The notes beneath the pieces were generated by a model. That model ran no database searches, was not told the DNA's origin, and was given only the letters and a program-made list of their open reading frames with translations. A stretch of DNA of 64,000 bases from Hyperoplus lanceolatus (Eukaryota > Chordata > Actinopteri > Uranoscopiformes > Ammodytidae), in the NCBI GenBank assembly GCA_026929865.2, contig CM049403.1:29525001-29589000 (forward strand), read 5' to 3'. Positions 1 through 12,913 of this stretch are shown piece after piece. A program made the position numbers and the translations under genes. How positions within the stretch are numbered: the stretch's first letter is position 1; each line of letters begins with the position of its first letter.

Positions 1-479
1 AATTTATTTTTCAGATATATACAAATCTGTCTTTAATGAGAATCTGCCTTAGGACGATCATTATGCCACATGCTCATCTTGATCCTGATGATCTTGGTAC
101 ATCAGCATCACGTTGCCAGACACAAATATCACAATTTGCTAAAAAAGTCAATCCATAATTCATCAACCAATCAGTCTTGCCTCTCGCCGTAGCCCGGCTC
201 CTGTGTTATCCCAGAGAAGATAGATGTGGGAGCTTAGCCCTTTGAGATCCAGATGGTTCATTCCCAACAATAAGGTTTGGGCTTCCATGCACACACACAC
301 ACACATTCCCAACAATAAGATGGGCTTCCATGCCTCCAAATGATCCTTTCCCTGCGCGCGACACTCATGTATCACCGTCAGTCAGTAATGATGACACGAC
401 GCCCACAAATGAAAATCTCAAAAAATACATTTTCATTTAACTTAATTTGCCTTCTGTATTTCTTTATCTTTAATGTGTA

Positions 480-575
480 ATCTTGATGTATTTTATGCCC
501 CTGTAAAAGCACTTTGAATGGCATTGTGTCTGAATTGTGCTATATAAATGAACTTGCCTTGCCTTGCCTATCTTG
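480..575 (+). mobile_element. LINE-like 3' terminal fragment
   Basis: The text GTAAAAGCACTTTGAATGG and GTGCTATATAAATGAACTTG followed by a TTGCC pentanucleotide tail is the usual 3' end of L2/Rex-type LINEs in fish. Only the tail is present and no coding remnant was found. Confidence 0.5.
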
Positions 576-1074
576 GTTAAAATTATTATTATTATTAAAT
601 TATTGAGCAAATATTTAGCCTTTTGCTGTCCTTTGAATCATGCGACAAACCACATGCACATTAATAATGCTGTTTTTCAGGAATAATACTAGTAATGTGA
701 TAAAGAAATAAAAGTATGAGGCTTGTGATTATCATTTTTTTGTATTTTTTTTCCCATTTAAAACTGTCATTGTCTTCTCTATTTGATGCATTTTTGCTTC
801 ATTGACCTCACTGTTCAATGTCCAGCCAAAGCTTTGATAATGTTAATCAGAGCCTCACTTGGCCCCTCTTTAGCATGTCATTTCTACTTTTTATCAAATT
901 ATATCACATGGCCATCCATCCATCCAGCCAGCCTTTCCAGAAATCTCACTTGCATAACCGCATCCACTTGCCAACAATTGTGAATTATAGCAAGTTCTAC
1001 ACTGCAGGGCTATTGGGAAACATTTAAAAATTCTGGTCTCATTTTCAAACGGGCCTTTTGTGACCCCTATTAAA

Positions 1075-1315
1075 CATCGGAGACTTGACGTGAAACGAGC
1101 GTCGGGGAAAAAGAGATTTAATTTGTTGACGATTGCAGAACGATCTCCTTTTTAAACGTCTCTTAATTGATAACGGCAAAGGCAGAGCGGTGAACTTTAA
1201 ATAGACATTCTAATTATCGGCTTTAAGAAGCAGGGGCTTTTTGGGAAATGTTATGGCATTTGGAATGGGATTAATGTGTTCGCGAGGCGCCGGCCACCCC
1301 ACAGCTAGATGACAT
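1075..1315. promoter_or_regulatory. Candidate conserved noncoding element
   Basis: Unique block with TTAATTTGTTGACG, TCTTAATTGATAACGGC, ATTCTAATTATCGGC and GGGATTAATGTG, i.e. repeated homeodomain-like cores, ending in a CpG-containing stretch GCGAGGCGCCGGCC. Tentative. Confidence 0.28.
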
Positions 1316-1499
1316 TAAAGCAGGAGATGAGTGGTGCTGTGAAGGGAGCAGAGCCACTAGTCACAGGAGAGCTAGGGGAAAAGCCCACTACTGCCTTTGG
1401 GCTACACACACCGTGGGGAAACGTGTGGAGGGGAGGGGGTAGTACATTATCCCTATAGCCCTCACGCACACACACATACACATACAGACACACACATAC

Positions 1500-1534
<35 letters not shown>

Positions 1535-1989
1535 GACATTTCAGATACAGTGAGGCCATACTTCACTTTTGTAGTGCTCGTATGCAGATGAGCTAAAAAC
1601 CATTTATGAAGAGTCTCTGGTTTGAAAAGTGTTTAGAATTCTCCTCGACATTACTGCTTTTAGATATAGTTGGGTAAATGAAGTTTCATGCCACAAATGA
1701 TGTTAGATAATTGTTTTACAGCCTTATAAGTTATTCACCAACAACAATAGTGATTGAGTAAGTCAAAAAGTAATCCAACCAAAATCCCAAAAACACGTAT
1801 TTTGCCGTCCCAAAACAAGCCATTGAAATGTTCTGATCACATGACCCAATCAGAACAAACACAGGTTGTTTTTAGGGACAGTGTTTGGCTCAGTAGTCTT
1901 CAGTCTTATAAGATGCTTTTGAAGACATTGCGTGAGGGCTCTAAATGTAATAATTTCTTGTAGTATCATAAAGTATCATACGCTGGCCT

Positions 1990-2146
1990 TTAAAGGTGCT
2001 CCGAGGAACTTTCAGTTTGTGTTAGATTGTATGCTCCCTTTGGACAAAAGCAGTAGTGATTTTTACTATGCCAGCTGTAGTTCCTGGGTGACAAAGGCCA
2101 CAGGCAAATGTTTCAGAAATATTTAAAAGTTCCTCATAGTACCTTA
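1990..2146. mobile_element. MITE family 2, internally deleted copy
   Basis: The ends TTAAAGGTGCTCCGAGGAAC and AAAAGTTCCTCATAGTACCTTAA match the family 2 termini. The CCTTTGGACAAAAGCAGTAG core is kept, and the middle is shortened. Confidence 0.55.
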
Positions 2147-3542
2147 ATCCTATTCATCTAAAAACAGTGTACTATTGAAAATGTATTTTCAAAGTAGTTA
2201 ATTCAAATAATCTGATACTTTTTAAATGTTATATATTCATATTGTGCAAGCTCTCCACCAAAGTGTGTGTTGTCAAAGCATAAATACCTTTTACTTTATG
2301 TAATAACTTGATGTATTTCTTCTTCAATATATTTCCAATATAAAATGATTTACAACTCAAACAGTAAGGCCAGTAACACCCATCTAACCAGCTCAGTGCC
2401 GATTGCTGCAAAATGCCACCTAACCACTGTGACTCAATAAGGTCTTAACACACACCTCAAGCCCCTAACAGGCTGAACTAATGCAGTCTGCCTGGTCCTC
2501 TGCAGGCCTCAGACACAGAGCCGCGGCCCCTGTGGTCTCAGACTGGGACGTCCCGGTCTGTAGAGGGGGAGTGGGGGGGGGGGGGGGGGGAACTGGCCTG
2601 ATGGATCAGCTCAGGGGACAGCTGTAGGGGATCCAGCCGCGCCCCAGGGGGAAATACAGTATGTGGCCTGACGGTGGGATTGACAGTTAACCATGCAGAA
2701 GGGACAGTTACAGGTGAATAGGAAGACATTTTTAACTTGTGGATAGCATCATGAAATTTTGCCTGTTGATTACTTACATTGAAACAGTATTTTTCTTTGT
2801 TGCAAGGTTTTGAAAAATGATTGAGTAAATATTCAACTTCGGAAATATTAAAATAATTATGCATACATTTACATCTCTTTAAAAATCTAAAATCTAGATG
2901 TTGCATGAAGCCAGAGTTAGAATCTTTATTTCATTTTGACAACATATTGGTGTTTAATGTTGTCAGTAATGAAAAAAAAATAAACTGAAAAATATATCTT
3001 TGACCTCTGATTTATATTAGTATAAAGGAATACAAGTTATGGAAGATAAATAGCCACAAATCTCAAAATTGACCAGTGCTTGATTAAACAACGTTTTTTC
3101 CTTGAGAGCCTCACCTTGAAAGAAAAAACATGGCTTCAGATGACCAACTTCTGATACAAAATTAAAAATTTTACAAACAAAAGCCCATTGAAATTGTTTA
3201 ATCTTTTCATACCCTTATACAGAACCAAAACCAAACCAGGGGTCATCTCAATCTCATGAAGTCCCAAACCGTGTTACATGCCAGACAGACACCCTGCCTG
3301 CAGACCCTCACCTAGGGGGCTGGAGGATGGGACCCTCACCTCGGCCGGCCCGGGGGCTGCAGCAGGATGGGACCTGGGGAGAGATGAGATGAGGCTGTCA
3401 CACTCCACACAGATCAGTCATTATCACTAATCCAGTCACAGCTCTGGGATCAGCACAAGGCCCATTCATCTAACCGTCATTAAAGAGCTAAATGAGAGCT
3501 GCCTCCGCTAATGAGGTAATGAGAATGAGTGTGTGTTGAGTT

Positions 3543-3647
<105 letters not shown>

Positions 3648-3854
3648 TAAAAGACGGAAGACAAGCTGAAAGAACAAAAAAAAATCAAAAAATTACTGAA
3701 AAAGTAAAATAACGGTAAACATCTTGTATGGTTATTGTGATAATTTGGGAAAGAGATCTTGATTCAGTTATCAAAGAGGATGTCTTGAGTATAGTGGTCA
3801 ATAGTGGTCTATAGTTGGTCAGTTGGAAATGCACTGGGCAAATTTAGACATTGC

Positions 3855-4045
3855 ATAATTACATCATATTACATGTCATTTAGCAGACACTTATTTCCAA
3901 AGCAACTTAACTAACTGGTGGTAGGCATTTAGCATTAAGGGTCTTGCCTATGGACCCCCAATGAACTTGCCCCGACCAGAAATCGAACCCTGGTTTACCT
4001 TACCAAAGTCAGTGATGTTTCCTATTGAGCTATGCAGCTAAAATC
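3855..4045 (-). mobile_element. Second, unrelated SINE-like element
   Basis: The plus strand contains GTCATTTAGCAGACACTTAT, a core common in teleost dispersed repeats. It ends with tRNA-like AAATCGAACCCTGG and GAGCTATGCAGCTA, the reverse complement of B- and A-box-like sequences. No clear target-site duplication was found, so the exact ends are uncertain. Confidence 0.55.
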
Positions 4046-4850
4046 ATACAAACCTCAATTACAAAAAAAAAAATACTGAAAGGGATAAACCGATGCAGAA
4101 AAATACAGACAGATGGCAAAATAAAAAGACAGACAGACGGACAGCCAGACAGATAAATATACAGAAATGACGGACGGACAGACGGACCTATCGGTAACAT
4201 CGTTCTTGGCATGTGTGTGTGAATCAATTTTTCAGTTCAGACCATACTGCACTCAGACCCCTCCTTCCTTTTCTGTTTACCGCTCTCTCTCTCGCCGCAC
4301 GTAAACAAAAGCCAGAGTTGTACTTGTTGGGGATGGCTCTTTAATTCGACCCAGGCTGCGATGCATGTGTGCAGCTGTTTTCGTCTGTTAATTGCGATAC
4401 CACCAGGGGTAAACATTATTGTCCTTCTCAGTCATATAAACCTATATACTCTGAAAAAAAAATCAGAAACAAAGCCGTGTGAAGTGGGGATGTCGTGCTT
4501 TGCCTGTGTGACATAAATCAATTATTTAGGCCTATGAAGCTTCAAAATATTTACTCTGCCTCGTGGTACTATACGGAGCCCGGGCCTCTGAAAACAAATA
4601 GACACGCTGGTATCAAAGGAGCAAGGGGTGTAAACAGACAAGCAGGGAAAAGACAATGTACCGACCACCCTAAAGGGGAGCGGGTAGTGACGTTTGCTGG
4701 GAGAAATTTAGGAGAAGTCAGTCACTGATTAGGGGGAAAAAAATCGCACATCAAACAATGGCGTGTGTGCACTTTTTTCTGGCATTAGCATCACACAGAG
4801 GTTGCCAAAAACATAATATAGACGTTATATTTAAACCAAGGTCCCCTTTT

Positions 4851-5026
4851 TTTAAGATTATTTTTGGGCATTTTTTCCAAGCTTTATTGGCTAGAGTTGA
4901 AATGGGGAGACAGAGAGAAAGAAGGGGGATGACATGCCGTAAAGGTCCACGGGTTGGATTTGAAATTGTGACTATTGCAGCGAAGGCCGGAGCCAATATG
5001 GTATGCGCTCTATCCACTACGCCTCT
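4851..5026 (-). mobile_element. tRNA-derived SINE (family S), full insertion
   Basis: Read on the minus strand, this has a degraded tRNA-like head and a body shared with three alg6-intron copies (features at 44440, 47268 and 56551). The tail is AT-rich. It is bounded by a perfect 17-bp direct repeat, 4834-4850 and 5027-5043 (AACCAAGGTCCCCTTTT), the target-site duplication expected of L1/L2-style retrotransposition. Confidence 0.8.
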
Positions 5027-5355
5027 AACCAAGGTCCCCTTTTACAGTGATTGAGTAATGATTATATAACACAAAAACATAAATTCCAAATCGTAAACAA
5101 GATTTGGTCACCCGGAAACATGATCGCTGGTGGTCGAGCGTAGATGTGTTGCCATATGGATCAAACTATGTAAACAGTCATAATGCAGTATGTAAAAACA
5201 TCCAGTTATGGAACTATACACACACACAAATCAAAGTGTATGAAAAGCTGCTCAACATTGCGGACTAAAATTGGTTCCAAATGCACTTTTAGAGGAAATT
5301 AACATTTGCTTTGTTTATTTTCAAGCAGTTTTTTCACATTGACTGTTCCAGTGTA

Positions 5356-5556
5356 TGGCTGTGTACGAAACGGCCTACTAACATCCTCCCTCCTACTTAC
5401 TCAGTAACCTATCGATCCATACACAAAATCTTCCCGGAAGAAAGTACTCATACCGGCATTTCTCGCCTACACAAACTCGCATACACAACCACAACATACT
5501 CAAATTGATGTCAAAATGAGTATGAGTAGGACGTTAGTAGGGCTTTTCGAACAAAG
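5356..5556. mobile_element. Short inverted-repeat element (MITE-like)
   Basis: The left TGTACGAAACGGCCTACTAAC and right GTTAGTAGGGCTTTTCGAACA are imperfect inverted repeats about 155 bases apart. They are followed inward by CCTACT-type repeats on both arms. No target duplication was identified. Confidence 0.6.
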
Positions 5557-6343
5557 CCTATGTAAGTTTGAAGGCTAAAAGGTTAAATGTATGTTCCTGA
5601 ATGTATACTCCAAATACAAAACAGCTGCAAACAAGAAGCTGCTAGTTAACCACCATCACATCCCACTGAGCACTGAGCCAAAGTACTAGGAAAAGTTAAA
5701 AGAATATAAAAACACAATACATAAATAAGACATGCACATGTCCCTGTCATACACATATTCCATGTAACATTCACCACAGACTCTACAACTAAAACCTAAA
5801 CAGTATTGTTCATTAGTTATTAAAAACACATATCTTTCTTGTCTATGTTCGCTGAGCCTAAAACTGTTACTGTGTTTTCTGCTTCCCAAAGACTTGGAAA
5901 CCTGCAGAATGCTCCTTTAAAAACTTGATGAAAAGCTAATATGGGCGTGAAACTTTTTCCTTTATCTGGAAACTTTATTCAAGAACATACAGTGTTGTTG
6001 TGAATCCTTGGGAATCAGGAACCAAGTTTTAATTCAGCAGAGGGTTCAACCACATCAACACATAGCAGATGTCCTGTAAAACTAATACACAATGAGTATC
6101 GGTGCAGAAAAGCTTGACAGATTTTATGTGTACTTTTATACCAGTTAGATATTACTTTTTCCTAAAAAGGTATATATACAATGTAGGGACAGGAGACACA
6201 AGGATTTTGACATATCGTTTTTTATTCATTTAAAGACATAAAAAAAACTTCTATGTGCAGGTCTTGAAAATGCGATTTGAGACTTTTGGTTCAGAGTATT
6301 GGGGGAAAAACTAATTCTGAGATAATGGCTATTAAAGACAAGT

Positions 6344-6378
<35 letters not shown>

Positions 6379-6604
6379 CCGCCCTCTCAGGTCTGAGGGA
6401 CTCCTTATTATGTGGGACATGTTGCCCCTGGGAATAAAAACATGGTCTGCCTCTGGACTGGTTTATCTTTGGGTGTTGAAGTGAGTGGAGGAAGACAAGG
6501 GCAGAGTAAACAGACAACGGTGGAAGCCTGTTGTAATGACAATGATTTTCTCTCAGTGTTTCTCCCCTAATCCAGGGATCAGACCCACAAGGCATAATGA
6601 CCAG

Positions 6605-6605
<1 letters not shown>

Positions 6606-6674
<69 letters not shown>

Positions 6675-6775
6675 GTCTCTGTCTCTGTCTCTGTCTCTCC
6701 ATCTCTCTCTCTCTCTCTCTGTCTCTGTCTCTCTCTCTCTCTCTCTCTATCCCTCCCCTCTCTCTCTCTCCTGTC
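6606..6775. repeat. (CT)n array with CTGTCT variant units
   Basis: About 65 bp pure CT, then CTCTGT hexamer variants, then CT again. It runs into a MITE family 1 fragment. Confidence 0.95.
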
Positions 6776-6796
6776 CTTCCGCTACTGGTTCTACCA

Positions 6797-6998
6797 AGTA
6801 GCCTAGGCTCTTTAAACGGGTATGTAAACAGAGGGGGCCCATAGCTAGCTTAATATCCGTTTGCAGAGCCTAGGCTGTGTATAAAAACTTGATTGTGTTT
6901 GCAGCGCACACACAGTACGGACAGATAGCGGATCAGGGGAGGAACATTTTCAACGATTTTGACAAAATGGGATTTTGACAACAAGCATTATTCAGGTT
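6797..6998. mobile_element. MITE family 1, right part, joined to (CT)n
   Basis: Both inner inverted arms (GCCTAGGCTCTTTAAAC and GCAGAGCCTAGGCTGTG) and the ACAGTACGGACAGATAGCGG stretch are present. The left terminus has been replaced by the (CT)n tract ending at about 6775. Confidence 0.65.
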
Positions 6999-7132
6999 AA
7001 TACAGGAAGCTAACACTAACTTGGTTGCCTAACAGCATGTAAACACACTAACACACCAATGGCCTTGCACCAACCATCCATACACCTGCCTAATGTCATC
7101 TGTCATCTCACACACAAGTCTACACTGATGGG

Positions 7133-7135
<3 letters not shown>

Positions 7136-7191
<56 letters not shown>
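7136..7191. repeat. (GT)n microsatellite
   Basis: About 55 bp of pure GT in the upstream intergenic region. Confidence 0.9.
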
Positions 7192-7192
<1 letters not shown>

Positions 7193-7834
7193 AGCGAGCG
7201 AGGGCCTCATCACCATGCTAAGCGTTTACAAATTGTTTTGATCTTCTTTTCCTCTGTGGGGGGAGGTAGCAAGCGGTCAGGATGGGGCGGCCTATCCTAT
7301 CCCACGTTGATCAAGAGCTGTTGATCTCTGCGCGACATGACACGCCACCCTTATGGTGTTGCACATGGCCCTCCATTAATAAACAAATGAAGGGCTGTTA
7401 CCCCCGAGGTCAGGGGAGCTCAGCTGGCCCATTTGTGCCACTGTGATCCAAGATCCAAAATGGCCACCCGTCGCGTCTGCCTTGCCGTGTCAGACGGGGC
7501 TGCTGCTGCTAACCTTGTCTTTGGTGACGGGGGCAGGAGGGCAGGACAAGAGGGGGTTTAGGGTGGAGAGGGACACACACACACACACACACCCTACCCC
7601 TACGCTGATTAGTGTGAGTGACAAAGTGGAGCAGAGAGTCCACTCAGGCCTTCATAATAAATCTATCAGGGAGTAATAGAATTCCATCAATCCTCGCTCT
7701 TCAGTCTCCGTGCCCTCCCCAACCCCTCGGGGGGTCACCACCAACCACCATGTCGGTGTGGGTGTGTGTGTATGTGTGTGTGGTGGGAATGTAGGGAGGG
7801 GTTAGGGGAGAGAGGAGTGCGGAGTGGGGGGTCC

Positions 7835-8090
7835 AATCCTCTGGGATTGTACAACTGTTATTATTCAATTACGCTCCCTTTTCTTCTCAGTTAAAAGACC
7901 ATGATATCATTATCACTTAATGAATATATATAATTGGATCTTGGCTGGCGCTCTCTTCCCCCCTTGGTCTGATGAATACCTCTCACTATTCATTCCAGCC
8001 CGGCTCATCCTCCTATCTGCGCTGCATCTATTAACGCCGTGGATACGGACGTTAATAGATGCTGTCAAAAGAAGGACTTTGAAATCATCA
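7835..8090. promoter_or_regulatory. Candidate conserved noncoding element
   Basis: Unique sequence containing GTTATTATTCAATTACGCTC and CATGATATCATTATCAC plus a small inverted repeat (ATCTATTAACGCCGT / ACGTTAATAGAT at 8026-8060). It ends where MITE family 1 begins. Confidence 0.25.
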
Positions 8091-8110
8091 CTGTGTTCCT
8101 ACAGTGTTTG

Positions 8111-8305
8111 GTTAAAGGTAGAGTCAGTGATTCTGGAGAATGTCTTGTAATCAAAACACTTTATTGTCAAAATCAAACTGTGTGTGAATATCTCCTTAAG
8201 ATCTGCTACCTGTATGTATTGTGGTTTTTTTTTTGCTAGAAAATAATCTGGTGTTAAAACACAACCTAGGCTCTGTAAACTGGTATGTAAACATACTGGA
8301 TTACC
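8111..8305. mobile_element. MITE family 1, left half only
   Basis: Carries the family left terminus (TTAAAGGTAGAGTCAGTGAT), the GAATATCTCCTTAAGATCTGC internal stretch and the inner-arm CCTAGGCTCTGTAAACTGGT. It then diverges; the right terminus is absent. Confidence 0.7.
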
Positions 8306-8628
8306 AAACTCATTTTAACTTAATGAACAAGGACCTTATCACTGAAACAATACCTTGCATTGTACATGCTATTATTGCCATTTCCATGTTTTGTTTAAAA
8401 ACCCCATGACAATCTGCAGTGCGATCGTTTGCGAAAACTCATTAGGTCCACAGACAGGACCTGGATTTCATCTCCGTGTCCGTGATGACTGCACACACAC
8501 ACACAAGAAGAAAATAGTTTGCAAAAAATCCTGCAGCGTAAATGCAAACTAGATGGGGAACAGAGAGATATCTGCGATGGCTACACACCATCACAAATTG
8601 TTCCTATTTAACTGTGTGTCCTTGTTAG

Positions 8629-8775
8629 CATGTGTGTGTGTGCATGTGTGTGTGTGTGTGCGTGCGTGCGTGCGTGTTGTGTGTGTGTGTGTGTGTGTGC
8701 GTGCGTTTGTTTGTGAGTGCGTGTGTGTGTGTGCGCGCGCGTGTGTGTGTGCTTGTGTGTGTGTGTGTGTGTGTG
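8629..8775. repeat. Degenerate (GT/GC)n array
   Basis: A 147-bp alternating purine-pyrimidine array with GTGC, GTTT and GCGCGC variants; the interruptions suggest an older repeat than the pure tracts. Confidence 0.9.
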
Positions 8776-9123
8776 GAAGAGAAAGAGTGACCCTTGATAG
8801 CTGCAAATGGTGACAGTCATGGTCATCAATACCCCCTCAATCTGCCACGGGAACAATGAGAGAGGGGGATTAAAAAGACGGTGATGAGCAACACTAAAAA
8901 CATTGATTTAGCATTTGTCCACTTCATTTGTGTGAAGTGAGACAAGGGGGCGACAGGGTTAGGGGAGGGTTGGGACGGGGGGTCTTTGAAAGCCTCCTGC
9001 CATTCAGATGTCGTCCTCCTGTTGGAAAGCTAAAGCAAAAGCAAGTGTTCCCTCCCCTACGCATTGTCGAGGGTAAATGTGGCATGGCGGGGGACGATCA
9101 TGTCTCTGTAGATCAGACGGTGG

Positions 9124-9125
<2 letters not shown>

Positions 9126-9200
<75 letters not shown>

Positions 9201-9369
9201 TAAGGCTGTGGGAGTGTGTGCATGTGTGTGTGTTGGGGGGGGGGCTACGCTTGTGTATAAAGGAAGCAATGGATGCATTCGTACGTCGTCATTAATCCTG
9301 CTTAAAGAAGACAGTGTTGGCAAAGTAGCGGCGCCCCGATCCAGCTGCTCCCCCCACAGAGACACTTCA

Positions 9370-9418
<49 letters not shown>

Positions 9419-9479
9419 GTCTTCCCATCCCAGTCGACTCAACCTTCTCCACCTTTGCTCACAAGCCCCAATTTCCCAT

Positions 9480-9540
<61 letters not shown>

Positions 9541-9585
9541 ACACACACACACACTGCCCCCCCCCCCACACACACACACACACTT
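9126..9585. repeat. Cluster of three GT/AC microsatellites in opposite orientation
   Basis: GT tract 9126-9196, AC tract 9371-9417 and AC tract 9487-9585 (interrupted by GAC and C-runs). The GT and AC tracts on the same strand make large complementary arms separated by about 170 bp. Confidence 0.9.
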
Positions 9586-10689
9586 CCCCAAAAGTCCACC
9601 GGTACCCTCTTGCACTCTCACTCACTCACCCATCCCCTTGCCATGCATCACTCCATATTAAATTTACATTAGGCCCTCCTCTATCAAGGAAGCCAAAAAG
9701 AGGGAATGAGATCGAGGGGCTGACATCATTACCCGCCAGCGCCACGAGCACATGACCGTCATCCATTAAAAGCCTTTTATACACATGTCTGGGGATTTCA
9801 CCAAAGTTCATGCATACCTAAGTGCAAGTTTGTGTTAAAAATTAAAAGCTCTTTTAGGAGGACAAAGGAGTTTCTGAACTGTTGACTTTGAGAGGGGCTT
9901 TATTACCCCCAACCATGGACGTCTGGCATTGCCACGGACAGCCCCCCGAACAGTCCCCTTCCTCTCTCTACTCTCACTTTTTTCTCTCTTCTTCATTCCA
10001 CCTCTGCCTTTTCTCCCATCATTTGGGCAGCGTTGCATTGAAGTGTCTTATAAATTGTGGGAATATTAGAGTTTAAAGGTTTGGGTTTCCAGAGCATGCT
10101 TGCTGACATTTTAACTGAGCTCCCATTGGGTAAAAAAAATGGCATTAGGCTAAAAGGCCCATCAGCCATTTTCTGAGCCCCGGCTTTGTATTACGTAGGA
10201 CCAGACTTTTTTTTTCTCGAAAGCACAGACACTACGGACAGGTAGTGGATAGTGATTAGATATTTGCTGTTTTTGCCTAAATAATTTTGGATTACAATGA
10301 CTGAGTATGCCTTTAATCTGCTGGCGTAAACTGGCTCTAAACACCTCTTGGCTTTTCCTAATTGGACACTGTAGGTTTGAATAAGGCCAGCTGCCATCCA
10401 TCTTTCTCCTCCATGTTGCGGCATTTTGATCCCTGTCTTATCAAAGAATACATTAACAATTCTATGAATCCAACCAACCAATGCCAGCTGCCAGTATAGA
10501 GCTTTCAATACTCTGTAATGTATTGCATTGCCTTCCATTGTCTCGCCATGTCTTCTCATGCTGCATTGTATCTTGTGTGTTGCTGTTGTGTGTGGTGTTA
10601 TCTCCTCCTGTCCCGTCCTGTCAGATTGTGTTGTACTCTGTCACATTGCATTAGAGCGCCCCATGTCCTCCTGTGCTCACCTCTCTCTT

Positions 10690-10702
10690 GCTCTCTCTCA
10701 CA

Positions 10703-10734
<32 letters not shown>

Positions 10735-10814
10735 GTCTGTCTGTCTCTCTCTCTCCATCTCTCTATCCCTCTCCCTCTCTCTCTGTCTCTCCTTCTCTCT
10801 CTCTCTCCCCCTCT

Positions 10815-10850
<36 letters not shown>

Positions 10851-10871
10851 TCCTCTCTCTCTCTCTCTCTG
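10690..10871. repeat. Degenerate (CT)n array
   Basis: About 180 bp of CT with CTGT, CCAT and CCCT variants. Confidence 0.9.
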
Positions 10872-10984
10872 TATATCAGTGATGCATCAGGACAGGAGTG
10901 TTGCCTGCCTGCCTGCCCCTCACCACCATTGGGGATATATTTGCATTGGAGCGTCTGAAAGCAGCTGGAGTGAACCACAGCTCG

Positions 10985-11480
10985 GTAAAGGCACCTGAGT
11001 GCTGAGCGCTTACTCTTTAATTGCTTCATTATCGCCCCGTGTTAATCCCTCTCCAATTTTCGGCACTCTCATTTTCCACACTAATTTGTCCGGGGTCCCT
11101 CTCCACTCTTTCTCTGCACAGTCCGCGGCGCTACTATGGCACCTATTTGCTTTCCAAGGCAATGATAACAATTAATGCTAGTAGTCGTGTTTTGAACGAC
11201 TAAACAAGGGGCTTGATGCTGATCAACAGACTCCCGGAGCCAATGGCGCAGAGCTACGCAAGGCACCATTTGTCTCCCTAATTATGTTTTAATTACAACT
11301 GTGTATGCTAATACGCCAAACATTTGCATAGAACATTCGCAACACAACTTTCTGCTTTGCTGTTTAGGAGTGCATGCTGCAGACAGAGGGGGGATATCAA
11401 TGGCTTCCCGTGCTCATTGGAAGAGGCCTTCAACGGTGTTAAATTACATGTGGGAATTGTTTTCGAATTAAAAACAATGC
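10985..11480. promoter_or_regulatory. Candidate conserved noncoding element(s)
   Basis: About 500 bases of unique sequence with ATTGCTTCATTATCGCCCCG, CACACTAATTTGTCC, CTAATTATGTTTTAATTAC and ATGCTAATACGCC (octamer-like ATGCTAAT). It lies between a CT array and a MITE. Tentative; far (22 kb) from foxd3. Confidence 0.28.
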
Positions 11481-11680
11481 CACAGTGCGCTCTGACAAAC
11501 TGTTTATTCTAAATTGTTAGGTAACGGCAAACACAAGTCTGAGCGATGGTAGAATTAGGTGGCAGATTGTTTCCCAACTGCAAAACATTGTATTACATTT
11601 TAAAGAAATTCAAAATAATTACAAAGTGCTCTTGACAAATGTGCATCATGGGGATGTCTTCTCAAATTAACTTGACTGCA

Positions 11681-11964
11681 TTAAAGGTGGAGTCAGTGAT
11701 TCAGGAGAACGCTGGTAGTCAACATCACTTTTTGACAAAATCAGTGAATATCTCCTAAAGATCGGCTACCTGTCCGCACTAAGTACAGTATGTGGTGATA
11801 AGAAAACCAGTGTAAATATACAGCCTAGGTTCTGTAGCCGGGCTAAATGTTGCTAACTACAGTTTACCTGCCCCCTTGTTTACATACACTGTGTTTACAT
11901 ACCAGTTTACAGAGCCTAGGCTGTGATGACAAGCGCTATCCAGAATCGCTGACTCCACCTTTAA
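11681..11964. mobile_element. Foldback MITE family 1, full-length copy
   Basis: The outer inverted repeat is AAAGGTGGAGTCAGTGATTC at the left and a reverse match (CAGAATCGCTGACTCCACCTTT) at the right. An inner inverted repeat carries CAGCCTAGG...CTGTA and TTTACAGAGCCTAGGCTGTG. The whole unit folds on itself with nested arms. It has no coding capacity. A direct 17-bp repeat TTAACTTGACTGCATTA borders it. I do not know a name for this family. Confidence 0.8.
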
Positions 11965-12189
11965 CTTGACTGCATTACTGTAACATCCTTCTGCAAAAGG
12001 ATGATGTCATACCTAATCCTTAACAACGATTGGCTAGTTTCACAGTTATCACAGAACTGTGTCAAGGCGTCAGTTTGCTCCAACTGTGTGTGCTCGTCAG
12101 ACCACCGTTGAACCAAAACCAATTTACAATTCATTTGGTCTCACCCCTCTCTATGACAGCAGGTGTTTGTCTCTCTGTGTCTAGCCATT

Positions 12190-12194
<5 letters not shown>

Positions 12195-12258
<64 letters not shown>
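12195..12258. repeat. (GT)32 microsatellite
   Basis: A pure GT tract, 64 bp. Confidence 0.95.
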
Positions 12259-12260
<2 letters not shown>

Positions 12261-12847
12261 GTGGGTGGCCATTTGCAAATGGCGTAAACACTTTTGTCTA
12301 TGAGCGTGGTTGGTCACTAATGACCTAGTTTGTTTCAAGCATCATGAACCCTTAGTGCACACTTTAAGGAAGTCAACAACAGTATTCTTTATGATGTGGT
12401 CAGAAATTAAAGTAGCTGATCAGCCAATTTGAATCTAAAAATTAGATTTACTTGAACACAAATGTATGTCCATTGCCATAGAGAAGAACGTGCTATGATT
12501 GATTGGCCCGATGCAAAGGTCCTAGAATATTGCAGATTGTTTAAACAAATAGTTATAGATTTTATTAATTCAAAAATGAGTTGGAAATGTAATTATTTTC
12601 AACCTTGAAATGTATATCAACAAAACATTTGTAACCTTACTGTAAAGTCTGTTTAGTTGCCTTTGTCTTAGAAATGTTACAACTTCAATTATATTCAGTT
12701 ATTATATTCATAGATAACAGTTGGTGAAGACCATGTGAAATAATAACCAGACATGAACTTGGCACGGGATGGATTTTTCAAAAAAATTTGTTTTGTACAA
12801 TTTATGTCCTTCATATTATGTATGGTCTTCTATGTACCTTTTATTCT

Positions 12848-12913
12848 CTATTCAATTCTATTCTATTCTATTCTATTCTTTTCTATTCTATTCTATTCTA
12901 TTCTATACTATTT
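12848..12913. repeat. (TTCTA)n pentanucleotide repeat
   Basis: About 12 TTCTA units with one TTCTTT variant. It is the only pentanucleotide array of note in the window. Confidence 0.9.

Noticed and set aside
4758-5054. 98-codon plus-strand frame and 93-codon minus-strand frame
   Set aside because: Both lie across the SINE with its 17-bp duplication; no protein similarity recognised.
6485-6844. Leu-Ser repeat open frame
   Set aside because: Translation of a (CT)n array; likewise at 10518-10998, 21024 and 31473.
10150-10300. Possible eighth copy of MITE family 1
   Set aside because: Only one stretch (ACTACGGACAGGTAGTGGAT) resembles the family; termini and inner arms are not convincing.
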